Below are positions 1-11,949 of a stretch of DNA of 64,000 nt, piece after piece (position 1 is the first letter of the stretch; every line of letters starts with the position of its first letter). Source of the DNA: Paramecium octaurelia (taxonomy: Eukaryota > Ciliophora > Oligohymenophorea > Peniculida > Parameciidae); NCBI GenBank assembly GCA_905182995.1, contig CAJJDP010000017.1:1-64000 (forward strand), written 5' to 3'. The notes below the pieces were generated by a model that saw only the letters and a program-made list of their open reading frames with translations, made no database searches and was not told where the DNA came from. The translations under genes and the position numbers were made by a program.

Positions 1-1735
1 ACCGACTAAGAAAATTGGATCATAAATTTTCAAATTTTCCTTTGAAAATTAGAATCGCATTATTTACGACGATAATTCGACACTCAACCTCTAGGAACTT
101 TTTAGCTCAGCCCCAACCGTAATTAGTATAAACGGTAGAAATTTTACTATAAGAAAGTATAGTTAAATTTCTACAAGTTTAAAGATTTGCTTGCCTCGCT
201 CAAACTACCTCTTCAGAATAGCTCCTTATTACCAAATGGTATGTATTATTAATTATTATTTAGTTAATCCTGATCGTACAATACTTATAATATGTTAGAA
301 TCCCTTATTTGAAGCATCAGGAACACTTATCCTATAAGGACAATTCACTAATCATTAAGGGAAAGATTTAAAACCTTTGTTTAAATCAAAGGGTAGTTGC
401 TTTTTAGAATACTTAAAACAAAAGCAAAAGTGAATTTGAATATTCATTAAAAACATTACATATAATTTTAATCATTTTCTTATAACTTTTTGAATAATAT
501 GTGTTTTTTATTAGTATTTAAATATTTGAATAATATTGGGATGTTAGAAACAACGTTTATAAATTAATATTTATATACGGATACACTATTAAATTTATAA
601 TATAAACACAGTAAATAGGTTTAGTCGAAATAAAGATTATTAATTGTTTGGTAAAATTTAGATCTTTAGTTTAGAAAAAGGTAATGATACAATTAATAAC
701 AAAGATAAGAAGAAAGATACATTTAAATAATTAAAAAATCAAATTAAACTTACTAATAATCTTAAATGATAAAAAAGTTAAACATTGGGATTGAATATTT
801 TCATAACCTGTTAGTTATTATTTTCAATTGATTTTAAAAGTATTAGAGACAATAAAGGACTGAAAAGATTTATTAATCATCAATCAATATTCCAACCCCC
901 TAGAGATCTTAATTATATCCATCCCTAACAATAATCTTAAATAAGCTCTATATGAATTACATCCAAAGTAGCTACTTTCAATAATAATTTTGCATATAAG
1001 GTACATATATTAATCATTAAGATAAGAACTATGTAAACTTACCTCAAAGATATTTTGATAATTTTTTTAGAAATTAATTAATATCTCCAAGTAGACAGTT
1101 ACATTTCTACTTAGCCAAACCTAAACTACTGCAAAATAACTCTCTGCATATGAATAATGAATAGCTTGATGATTAATTAATTTTCTTAAAATAATAAACA
1201 ATATAAAATATTTATTACCACTTAAAAAGTACTTAATTTTCTATTAAATATATAATTATTAAAACCCTTGATTATCATATTTAATTATATTTATTACTTC
1301 CTAATGAATTATTATTTATCCTTAAAAATTCTAAAAACTTCTTTCATATAATGAAAGTTTAAATTTGATTTTTATTAAACTAAAATATTCTTTCACATAA
1401 TGAAGGATTAAATTTGATTCTTATTAAACTTTTAGAAGAGCGTAGTTTGGTTTAGCAAGTTTATAATCCAATCTTTATTAATCTAGAATCTATTTTCAAA
1501 TTAGGCGAAATATCTGAAGGACACCAACATACTTCTATTATCTATATTAGCTTTTATCTTTGATAAGTCTCTAAGAAATTTCATTTTATTTTGCTCAATT
1601 AATAATTGCTTAATAATTTTTTTTTAAATAACTTATAATGATAAGCAAAACTAACGCTAAAGGCACAAAAGATTTTCTTGATCTTATAAGTGAAAAAGTT
1701 CACAAATTTTGAGATAAAATACTTCTCAATTCACC
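1..1735. other. AT-rich stretch without a recognisable gene
   Basis: I see no coding frame that resembles a known family in this stretch on either strand. It contains one short tandem duplication, listed separately. There is no C4A2/C3A3 telomeric repeat at the left edge, so the window does not visibly begin at a chromosome end. Confidence 0.5.
1336..1440. repeat. Imperfect tandem duplication of about 52 bp
   Basis: Two adjacent copies of roughly 52 bp share the order TTCTTTCA-ATAATGAA, then TTAAATTTGATT, then TTATTAAACT. They differ at several single bases. The repeat lies in non-coding AT-rich sequence and shows no mobile-element features. Confidence 0.7.
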
Positions 1736-1739
1736 TTGA

Positions 1740-2330
1740 TAATTTATAGCTTAGGGCAACACTAGTGTACTTTTGGGGATGAAACTTGTGATTCAAATAA
1801 TGGTTAATAGCTCTTTAGTGTCATAACATTTGTAGAATTAATTTAGTTTTTGTTGTAATTACAACAGGGGTCTCTTTAATAGTGATATGATGCTTGAAAG
1901 AATGAATCAATGTTGCGAAACGATTTTTCTGCTCTCACCTTGTATTTAGAGTTTATTCTTAGCAAAGTTCATAAAAATGAAATACCCTTTAAGAAGAGTG
2001 TATAGGTTTGATGAACTAGAAAATTAATTGTGTTGCTGGGGAGCGCTTTAGAATTACGATTTACTCTTAATGAGAGACTATACTATCTCCCTTATTATCT
2101 TGAATACGATGAGCCTTCAATTTCAAACCTCAGTTCAATAGCTTTGCCTATTGTATAGAGGAGGCGCAGATGATGCTTCATAGAAAGGAATACTCAGCTC
2201 TATACTTTTGTTGCTGGAGATGAAAATCATGATTCAGATAAGGATTTATTAGGGCTTTAATTATCTTCAAGTTTATGGAATGAGAAAACAGCTATGTAAT
2301 TCTACTTTCTGACGTTTGAAATTTATACCT
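1740..2330 (+). pseudogene. Possible decayed Cys-rich repeat gene
   Basis: Two plus-strand stretches about 430 bp apart read GDETCDSNNG (near 1778) and GDENHDSDKD (near 2218) under the ciliate code. They resemble the G-D-E-x-C-D-D-G-N type motifs of large ciliate cysteine-rich proteins. No continuous frame joins them and most expected cysteines are missing. If real, this is a heavily decayed gene. The call rests on short motif similarity only. Confidence 0.22.
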
Positions 2331-3808
2331 TAGTTCATCTTTAAAAAAATTATCATAGTTAAATAAGCCTCCTGTAAGAAACATATTTTATTAGTTAATA
2401 TAATCTGGACTTATAGGCTTTACATGTTTTATTGTCAAAATAGCGCATCATAATAGAAGAGTATATTGAGCATTCTGAAATTTCCAAATCTCTAGAAGAT
2501 TTTTGAACTAATAAGTTATGGAGATTTAACGAGAGAAACCCTGAGTGATTCTTTGTTCATAAGATAATTAACATGAAAAGTATAAAAAAAATTAAATATA
2601 ATTTATTCATTATCTTATGGATATTTTAAAATTAGCAATTAATTTTTGTGATTGCAATGAAAACAGTATGATTATAATTCAAGTCATTAAGAAATTTCTA
2701 TGTTCTTTCACTAGAAGCTAGAGAAGATGCATTTAAAGTATTGAAAAAAGAATTTTCTAAATTCTCATTTTTTATTTCAAGCAATTTTATAAGAAGAAAC
2801 AGAATATTATTGGATTATATATAAAAACGCGCAACAGCCCTAATTTGCATGCTATGCTATTTGGAGTGGTGCAAAAGTTGTATTAATAAGTATTAAAAAG
2901 TCAATTGCTTTATTTGATTCTTTAGGAGAGCAGCACTCGTAATGCTTATCAAAATCACTTTTAAGTTGTTGAAAATGAAGGCAATTAGTAGCACAGAGTA
3001 GAAAAGGATCACAGGAGTTCAATCTTTTAAATTTTTTAGAAAACGACTTGAATAATTAGTTTTAAAAAAATAACAAAAGATTTTGTCATTGTAATAATTG
3101 GTTAGGAGGAGGATATGACAACGACATTAGGTATTAAAACCAAATAGATAAATTAATTACAATTCTGTTTAATAATTACTTATAATAATTAATAAATTAC
3201 CTACATAATATGGCCATTATTGGCTCAAATTAAGAAATCAAAAAAGAGACCCAAGAATAATCAATTGAGTAAAGAGAGGAATTTTTGGATTCAATATTCA
3301 GAGAAGAATTTCAATCTTTAGGTACTGTATTAAAACCAAGACAAAACTACTTCTTACTTGTGCTTCTTTGGAGTTAAGAGAAAATAACAATGTTTTGGTC
3401 TAGTATTTTGGTCGGAACCCATGATCTAAAATCCAATCTATACAAAAGTGATTGCTTTATGGATGATAAACAAGCAAACAAAGATAAATAGATTTAATTT
3501 GGAAACTTAATCTTAGAAATAATTTGAATTGTACCATTATCTTTTAATTGTTAGTTGAATTATAAATAAAGTTAAACTTTTAGTATTGTAGGCTAAAGCA
3601 AATCAGATGAATTAAAATGTTAGGATAATTTTAAATAAGTATTGTAAGAACTTCAAATATATTGATTCTTGTTCTGAACCCCAATCCTCTAAAATAATAG
3701 TTTGCTTAATTAAATATCAGCCAAATATTCTATCATAGTAAACTTATGGAAATTAAAATCAGCTCAGAGAACAATGCAAAAATAGTAAAACAATATGATT
3801 AATTTAAA
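2331..3808. other. No clear gene; fragmentary open stretches
   Basis: Plus-strand frames free of TGA occur, for example around 3300-3530, but none is long enough or similar enough to a family to call. Given the relics on both sides, this is probably more decayed coding sequence. Confidence 0.35.
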
Positions 3809-3991
3809 CTATATAGATGGAAAATAAGTTTCGAATGATTTAAATTGATATTTGATATAATAGGAAATCTAAGGAAAAGAAAGTTTGATATATTCTATAA
3901 ATTCTATGAAATATACCTGACTAAAGAAGGACACTACTAAAAAAATTTGTAGTTTGGAAATATTAGGCCAATATAGTTTATTCCATATGAG
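3809..3991 (+). pseudogene. WWE-region relic, inverted copy of the 22 kb macro/WWE gene
   Basis: These 183 bases are almost identical to the reverse complement of 22550-22732, which lies inside the intact minus-strand macro/WWE gene. They keep the coding sense IYLTKEGHYQKNLQFGN. Similarity continues weakly for some tens of bases upstream. A frame shift near 3840 and the lack of a macro domain upstream mark it as a fragment. It is the third copy of this family in the window. Confidence 0.75.
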
Positions 3992-4679
3992 AAGCAGATA
4001 AAATTGAAAATATATAGAAACTTATACATAAACATTATTAGTCTTTGAATATATCAGAAATATTTTAAGCATAAAATGTTTATTTCTAATTATCATGATT
4101 TAACCTAAAATGTTTGAATAGCTATTTATCTAATACCCTAAATTCATTATCTGATTTCTTATGAATTTTGGTATCAACCTTTTATATTTTACTACGAACA
4201 ATAAATTATGAAATATTTAACTTAAATTTTAGATATTAGTCATCAAATGACTTACTTATTACTTATTTCTCATTCTATAGCAAAATATTTTTATGTCAGT
4301 TAAATTAGTAATTAGTAATTAATAGATAATTGATTTATAAATATGAGCTATTACTTAAATATGTGATTTTCATAAAACGAAACCAAAAACAATAATACAC
4401 TCTTTGCATAAAAAAGTTATTAATTTATAATAGAAAGTATCAAAATAGTGGAATATGAAGTTTAAAATTCATTCATATTGATAATTAAATTCTTAAACAA
4501 TCAAGAAAGTTAATTACAATATTAAAAATTTAGAAGTTCGATTAAAGGATCAAATAAACATAGAAAAAAATAAATTATCATATTAAATTAAACTGACATC
4601 AGTATAAATTAGAGATTTTATCTAAAATATTATTTCAATAATTATCTAAGTAACTTTTAGCACTTCAGAAATTATTGAA

Positions 4680-6148
4680 AAACTATTTAGAATCCTGGAG
4701 GAAATTCAAGAAATTTTATTAAGAATGGAAATATTAATTGATTCCAATAGAAACCTGATTGCTCATTTTAATATCTCATTGGCATTTCAGCAAAAATTTT
4801 TAAAGTTGGTTGTGGAATGGTCTTTGGAAAACCAATTTTGAATATTTTGAAAGGTGTAACTGAAATTGCTTTGCCATTTCCATTAGGGCTAACATAAAAC
4901 TAGAAAGCAATTTAATGAATTGAAATGTTTTTTTGAAAAATAGTAAAGGTAAATTGATTAAAATCTTACTAAGAGTATTGAAGAGATGATTATTGCTATG
5001 GATGAAGTAATCAACACCTTTTTAACCAATATAAACAGACCTAATTTAAATAATGAAAGAGCTGTTATTTGGTTGGATGATAACATTGAAAATGAAGAAA
5101 ATTCTGAATTGACTTAAAGAATTATAAACTGTTTTCCAGAAATTTAAAATTTTCATTTTTCTAATGATCATCAAAGTCTTATATATATTGTTTAAAAGAA
5201 AATTATATTACTTTTTTTGATTTTACATGGGTCACTGGCAAATGAAATTCTCCATATGCTGATGTCCTATCCGAATATTCATTCGATTGTTATTTATTGT
5301 TAGGTCCCAAAGAAATATGAAGAATTAATATCAAAATCTAATTCTATTATCTTTATCACAAACTAAGACGATGAGTTTATTGCAACCTTGTAGCAGAACT
5401 TATCACCTTCTTTAACTTTAAGAGAGATCAATTTATATTAGTTTCCTATAGAATGCTGCGCTTTATTACCTTTCTGAAGAATTTTCCTTGAATAGTGTTC
5501 CTATACTATCCAAAGATGAAATTCTTATAATAATTAAAAATTCTACGGAATATGCACTAAAAACAGTATATACATTGTCATTAGATGCTTAAGAAGAATT
5601 AGCTTTTTAAATTCATGAGAAATTTAAAACTGGAAAAATTGAGGATATAATTAATCTTTATGCATGACCGAGTGGATTTTTTAAATTTATTAATAAGCTT
5701 CTATAAAGTTTGAATGAAAAGGCAATTTTAGAAGCCTAGGTCTTAATAAAATCATTAAAATATAGTTTAGTAAAATACCAGGACAACATAGACTCGTATT
5801 AATTTATTTCAAGGAATTTTTTTCTTTCGAGGAGTAGTTTGCCCAATCGAGGCTTTTAAAATAAAACATAAGTAATATGATTTAATTATGTTTCCTGCAT
5901 TCACTTCCACTATCACAGATTTTGCAATTAGCAAATCCTACGCTAAGCAAGATGGCATTATATTTAGAATCTCATTTAATGAAAATACTTTAGAGGGCCC
6001 TCAATTTTAGATAGTTAGACCTAAAGCCATATATACGGCTTCTTAAGTTTAGAATGAATAAGAATATCTATTTTCTTGTTTTTCTTGCTTCATAATTACA
6101 AAATTTAACGAAGGCAATATTATAGATATAGAATTTGTTAAAATTTGA
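4680..6148 (+). pseudogene. ADP-ribosyltransferase (ART fold, R-S-E type), broken
   Basis: The C-terminal part shows the three signatures of arginine-type mono-ADP-ribosyltransferases: FFRGV (Arg codon at 5828), FTSTI (STS-type Ser at 5906) and NEQEYLF (E-x-E at 6056-6064), ending at TGA 6146. Upstream, around 5050, the segment VIWLDDNIENEEN followed by a Rossmann-like SIVIYCQVPKKYEEL stretch resembles a module I recall beside ART domains in other eukaryotes. A 25-nt intron fits at 4949-4973. The gene is disrupted by in-frame TGA codons (4739, near 4910-4940, and 5665), a frameshift near 5445, and another in the T7 run at 5817-5823. The active-site region itself is free of breaks. Either a pseudogene or a low-quality copy of a real gene; the number of breaks favours decay. 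Confidence 0.7.
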
Positions 6149-6784
6149 ACTTATTTGATAAATAATTAATACAAAGTTAAAACTTTAAATTAAAGTTTCA
6201 TAATTAAAGCATTTTATTATAAATTTCATTATTTTTCATTAAAAGCTATAAATTAATCTCTCTTCAATAAAATGTTTATTCACCAATGATATTTCCAAGA
6301 ACCAAAATAATAGCAGGGTATGTAAAGTACTTTTCTCTAAAATTTTTAAAGTATTGATACTATATAAAAATTTCAAATGAGGCAAATTCCTAGATTTAAT
6401 AATCATAGAATTTATTTATGAATTTAGATATAAAAACAATATTTAATATTTCAAATTTCATGGCAAATCCAAAACTACCTTCTTTTATAGTTAAAAAATT
6501 TGTTTTATATTGCAAACGATTAGCTTATTTTCTCTTGCCTTATTTTATCTTCCACAAGTTGTATTGAAAGTTTGAATGATCATGTCTTTATTAAACAAAT
6601 TTATTCTATCCTATAACTAATGATAACCTTTGAAAATTAATATAACTTGACTTTTAAATTCTGACCACATAATCTGATATAATCTTATTATCACTACATT
6701 TCATCATCTTTATTTTGTTTTTAAATTCATTCTTATTATATCTAAAATTTATATAAAATATCAATGCAAACATAAAAGATAGTT
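6149..6784. other. Intergenic, nothing seen
   Basis: AT-rich sequence between the ART relic and the DUF3228 gene. I see no frame with family resemblance, and no RNA gene or repeat. Confidence 0.5.
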
Positions 6785-7424
6785 ATGGACCCATTTTGTT
6801 ATCGATAGTTTGAAAAGTATGCTAGCTAACAAATTATTTATGACAGAGATAAATTTATTGAACAGGTAAATGAATAATACAGGGTTGAAGAATTAAGGGA
6901 TGGGTAGATAAAATAGTTTATTTTAGTTATGCTCCATTTTGTAAACATTTGTTTCTTGAAAATTTTACAGAGACACCAAACTATACATTAGAAATAAAAA
7001 AAGAAAATGAGCATTTAATTAGGACAGCATATAAAGCAAGAAATGAAAATGAAGTATCGATTATTATTGAAATGATAAGTTGCCTTTTTTAGCAAGGTTT
7101 ATCCCAATAGAGTCTATTCAATTGCAAAAAGCAAAATATTTAGACATAATCCTCTACTCAAAAGAATATTTCACTTCAAGAAATTAATAACGAGGACTCG
7201 AGGATATTAATGGAGCAATTGATTATGATTATGGCATCATAGGTATAAAACCACAAGATGGAACAGACTAAACACCAATGCCGCCAATGACATGTGTGAG
7301 AAACGCCTTAGGACAAAAGTTTGGAGGATCAGGATTTGAGCTGAACAAAGAAGAGTATTTAAATTGTGTAGAATATTGGTCGAAACATATATATGCTGAA
7401 CATTTATGTTCCCCCCTATTTTGA
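6785..7424 (+). CDS. DUF3228-family protein, about 200 aa, one frame problem
   Basis: The translation follows the DUF3228 family closely: GYAPFCKHLFLENFT near the N-terminus, KYLDIILYSKE in the middle, GIIGIKPQDGTD, then the diagnostic RNALGQKFGGSGFEL and a final NCVEYWSKH. A 23-nt GT-AG intron at 6904-6926 is needed to read DGYAPFCKH and is convincing. A second discontinuity lies near 7079-7092. It is either a one-base loss in the T6 run or a 14-nt GT...AG intron, which would restore the frame exactly but is far shorter than usual. Length matches the family. Function is unknown for the family. The start is the first ATG in frame. Whether the gene is functional depends on the discontinuity. 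Confidence 0.75.
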
Positions 7425-7511
7425 AAAAATATAATTGATGTCTAATTTATTATGATATTTATTTTAATTATCATAATTCTTCTTATTGAGAATTACCAAA
7501 AATGTACTAGA

Positions 7512-8849
7512 AAAAGAAGATGGTAATTATTATTAAGTTAATTAACAACCTCAGTAGGAGATAGTAGAAGATCGTATGAGTTAATGGTGTTTAGCTTTCA
7601 AAAGAGAAAACTTCAGAAATCAAGTTAGACAAAATGATTTGAATCAATTTTTTATTAAAAATAGATCATAAACTCCGTGCGTAAAGGCTAGAACTTATAA
7701 AATGCCATTGAAATAGAGGTTGAGAGGCAATTTATAGGCAACCATGTGATGTTCATACTTTAAAAAAAGATTTCAATCTCATGACATTTATACTACATTA
7801 TAATTGTTTACTTAAGGAATTATAGAATCATATGTACTGAAAAGATAGATAGAACATTAAATCGATTTATATGAAACAAGTGTAAAAACAGAAAATATAT
7901 TATCTAATATAAAATTAACTAAATTTAGTTGATTATTAAAATGGAAAAAAATATATCGTTATGGAAAACAAAATAAGGAAAGAATATATTTGCAACAACA
8001 AGGGGAACTCATAGTATAACCATACACAATAATAATTTAAGATAAGAGATTGAAATTGATGAATAGTAAAAATTAATCACTATGTACAATCAGCTATAGC
8101 TTAATAATTGATTGATTTGAATTCAAGGATATCAGACAGACTCTAATCAATTAATTATGAAAAGGGACATTAAATAATTATTAGAAGAAGTTAAAATAAA
8201 GAACAAAATGAAAACAAAGAGAAATCTTAACCATCAAATGATCCCTTAATATGCAGCATTTGCAAATAAGAATTCAAAAACTAGAAAGGTTTAAAATGCC
8301 ATCTGACAGTAATTCAAAAAATAAAGGTAACTCTCCCAAATAGAGAGGTTTTAAAGCCGAATTGGCAGATTAACTTAGAGTACAAGCTATAAACTTCAAA
8401 AGGGAAGAAAATATAACTATTACCTTAAAAAAATGAAACACCTAATAATACTTAACCCAAAGAAAAAAGATGTGGAAATATATTGCTAATATTTAGATAA
8501 AGAAGATAACTTATAATACCCTCCTATGACTATTAAAAATTGTTTGGGTACTATTCCGAACAGCCAACATGATAGAACATAAAAATTACCAACACTAAAA
8601 TCCTTAGATAGTGGAGATATCAAATAAATAGAAGAAAAAATGACAAAAAATAAAGAAATATCTAGAGATGGTATATCATATACTTTTTTTAAAACAAATA
8701 ACGAATACGGATTTTTTAAAAGACATTTGGAACAACAATATTCTTGAACACAACATATAACTTTGTGAAGCAAGATATATTCCACATTTAATAAAGTATT
8801 CCCCCCCATGTCTAATGAAAATTGATTTAGATTAATAAATGTATTAATT
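7512..8849. repeat. First copy of a 1,338-bp exact direct duplication at an N gap
   Basis: This block is base-for-base the same as 8851-10188, with offset 1339, and the two are separated by the single N at 8850. Perfect identity in an otherwise decayed element, ending exactly at an N, indicates two contig ends that overlap but were not merged. It is not a biological repeat. Confidence 0.93.
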
Positions 8850-8850
8850 N

Positions 8851-10188
8851 AAAAGAAGATGGTAATTATTATTAAGTTAATTAACAACCTCAGTAGGAGA
8901 TAGTAGAAGATCGTATGAGTTAATGGTGTTTAGCTTTCAAAAGAGAAAACTTCAGAAATCAAGTTAGACAAAATGATTTGAATCAATTTTTTATTAAAAA
9001 TAGATCATAAACTCCGTGCGTAAAGGCTAGAACTTATAAAATGCCATTGAAATAGAGGTTGAGAGGCAATTTATAGGCAACCATGTGATGTTCATACTTT
9101 AAAAAAAGATTTCAATCTCATGACATTTATACTACATTATAATTGTTTACTTAAGGAATTATAGAATCATATGTACTGAAAAGATAGATAGAACATTAAA
9201 TCGATTTATATGAAACAAGTGTAAAAACAGAAAATATATTATCTAATATAAAATTAACTAAATTTAGTTGATTATTAAAATGGAAAAAAATATATCGTTA
9301 TGGAAAACAAAATAAGGAAAGAATATATTTGCAACAACAAGGGGAACTCATAGTATAACCATACACAATAATAATTTAAGATAAGAGATTGAAATTGATG
9401 AATAGTAAAAATTAATCACTATGTACAATCAGCTATAGCTTAATAATTGATTGATTTGAATTCAAGGATATCAGACAGACTCTAATCAATTAATTATGAA
9501 AAGGGACATTAAATAATTATTAGAAGAAGTTAAAATAAAGAACAAAATGAAAACAAAGAGAAATCTTAACCATCAAATGATCCCTTAATATGCAGCATTT
9601 GCAAATAAGAATTCAAAAACTAGAAAGGTTTAAAATGCCATCTGACAGTAATTCAAAAAATAAAGGTAACTCTCCCAAATAGAGAGGTTTTAAAGCCGAA
9701 TTGGCAGATTAACTTAGAGTACAAGCTATAAACTTCAAAAGGGAAGAAAATATAACTATTACCTTAAAAAAATGAAACACCTAATAATACTTAACCCAAA
9801 GAAAAAAGATGTGGAAATATATTGCTAATATTTAGATAAAGAAGATAACTTATAATACCCTCCTATGACTATTAAAAATTGTTTGGGTACTATTCCGAAC
9901 AGCCAACATGATAGAACATAAAAATTACCAACACTAAAATCCTTAGATAGTGGAGATATCAAATAAATAGAAGAAAAAATGACAAAAAATAAAGAAATAT
10001 CTAGAGATGGTATATCATATACTTTTTTTAAAACAAATAACGAATACGGATTTTTTAAAAGACATTTGGAACAACAATATTCTTGAACACAACATATAAC
10101 TTTGTGAAGCAAGATATATTCCACATTTAATAAAGTATTCCCCCCCATGTCTAATGAAAATTGATTTAGATTAATAAATGTATTAATT
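8851..10188. repeat. Second copy of the 1,338-bp duplication
   Basis: Starts directly after the N and ends where the sequence continues into the RT region. For any reconstruction, one of the two copies should be ignored. Confidence 0.93.
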
Positions 10189-11330
10189 TCCTTCAATAAA
10201 TTTATACTTAGATAAACTTAGCAAATATAAAAAAGAAAACCTAAGCAAATATCAAGGTGGTTTCATTTCAGGTTAGAGTACTTATGTTAACATTGAGAAA
10301 TCCTTAACATTATCAATGCACACAATAAAGAAGATAAAATAAAACTAAAATTTATTTATTTTAGAAAGTGCTTACAATACAATAAATAGACCAAAAATTA
10401 TACAAAATTCTACAATAAGGTATGTCTTGAGGAGGATGAGATAAATTTTCTCAAAGATTTGCACCGTAATGTACAATATTAGGATTCTGTGGTTAAAAAA
10501 AATGCTGGTTTTTAAATGTAGTTGTCTAAGGCTCGCTTATATCTCCTCCACTATATAATATCTAATTAGATTGGTTTCTCAAAAAATTATAATAAAAAGT
10601 CCATTAATTAAACTTTAAAATTTTGCATATGCTGACGATTTGCTTTTCTAAATTAATCTTATGAAAACGAAATAATTACTGGATATTATCGAATAAGAAG
10701 TCTTAAGTGGAATTTAGATTTCAGCAAATAAAAGTCTGGAATAATGTATATAAAAAATCATTATCAATACACTCAACAATCAAATAAAGGATATCCTATA
10801 ATGAAACACTAAATTTATCTAGGAATTGATAGAGAAATCAATGGAAAAATTAAGCAATAAATAAACAAAATGTTGACAAGAGTTAAAAAACTCACAAATA
10901 AGTTGAAATGGATTTGCGGAGAAATGAATATGAAATAAAAAATATCAATATGGCATCTATTATCAACTCTATTATAAGATATTTAGAACTGGCAGCTTAA
11001 CACAATTAGTCTAGAGTGGTTAAGAGGAACTTTAGACAAGCTCATAGATAATCATTTAAAAGTATTATAGGGAAGCGAAAATGAGTTAAGGATGTAATTG
11101 TATAACTATTAGTCATGGCTAAATCGAAGAACTAGATTTCAAAAAATATTGCATTCCTCTTTAGTCATCAATGGAAGTTATTTCCAATTCTTAGTGTTCT
11201 TGGTAGCTATGAGCATTTGGCTTTGGAACATATAGAGATTTGATCCTAAAGAACCTATGGATGGAACGAATCATAGCAATGATAACAGTTAGAAGTTGTA
11301 AGTAATTAATAGAAGTTGAAATTAAGAAAA

Positions 11331-11949
11331 TAGAAAAGTTGAAGTTTGTGGCCTTGAGGAAGAACTGATGAATTGATTTTAGTATATATCTCTCCTTAAC
11401 AGGATTAAATAATATATTGATATTGTTTTCTTCTTCTTCTCTTACTTCTCAATCAGCTCTTTCCTACATAAAAATTAAATAATTTTATAATTATGTTTGC
11501 TGTTTTTTTAAGTTTTTAAACTATGTTATGAACTGAAGTCAGGAATGTAAGAAGCCTGGGTTAACAATCATGAAACGATTTGACATCGAACAGTTTGCTA
11601 TTTTTATATTTATACATAATCAATAGAGTTCGATTTTCTTCACCATTCTGATGCAACCAATAGGAGCCTAACTAAATATCAGGCAGCATAATATAATTTC
11701 CAAATACATGCTTATTAAAATCTTTGGTTCTAACTATTTTAAGAAAATAATTTAAATTTATTCTTAAACAAAGAAGTTGGTTAGAATTAAACGCAAAATC
11801 AGAGTAGTATATAAAAATTACGGAAACAGCATAGCCTTCTTATCAATATCAGAAGAAAAATTTAATCAATTTATTGAGAACCAAAAATAAGATATATTTT
11901 TTCAAATTTAAGATAATTTTTCCCTATATAAATTTATAAATCATTCTCA
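11331..11949. other. Spacer between the retrotransposon relic and the surface antigen 3' end
   Basis: AT-rich, with a short pyrimidine-rich stretch near 11430 (TTCTTCTTCTCTTACTTCTC). No coding frame resembling a known protein was seen. The last bases lie just downstream of the antigen stop codon and would hold its polyadenylation region. Confidence 0.5.

Larger units (their letters stand above)
7430..11330 (+). mobile_element. Dead non-LTR (LINE-like) retrotransposon
   Basis: Reverse transcriptase motifs occur in order on the plus strand: QGGFISGQST (10253), the motif-A region SAYNTINR (10367), the motif-B region QGSLISPPLYNI (10527) and the catalytic FAYADDLLF (10622), followed by a thumb-like stretch. 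Upstream is a zinc-finger-like CSICKQEF...GLKCHLTV (8252, repeated at 9591 by the assembly duplication), as found N-terminal to the RT in several LINE clades. Motif B lies in a different frame from its neighbours and TGA codons interrupt the ORF, so the element is inactive. The usual motif-A aspartate is not evident. Boundaries are approximate; I could not find target-site duplications. The true element is about 1.34 kb shorter than drawn because of the duplicated block. Confidence 0.75.

Noticed and set aside
1..60. Telomere at the left edge
   Set aside because: No C4A2 or C3A3 repeats are present in the first bases or elsewhere.
4680..6148. TGA read as an amino acid, which would heal the ART frame
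   Set aside because: Every other gene in the window uses TGA as its stop, and frameshifts would remain anyway.
8486..8887. Minus-strand frames of 123-133 codons at 8486-8887 and 9825-10196
   Set aside because: They are the same sequence twice because of the assembly duplication. They run antisense through the retrotransposon relic and have no family resemblance.
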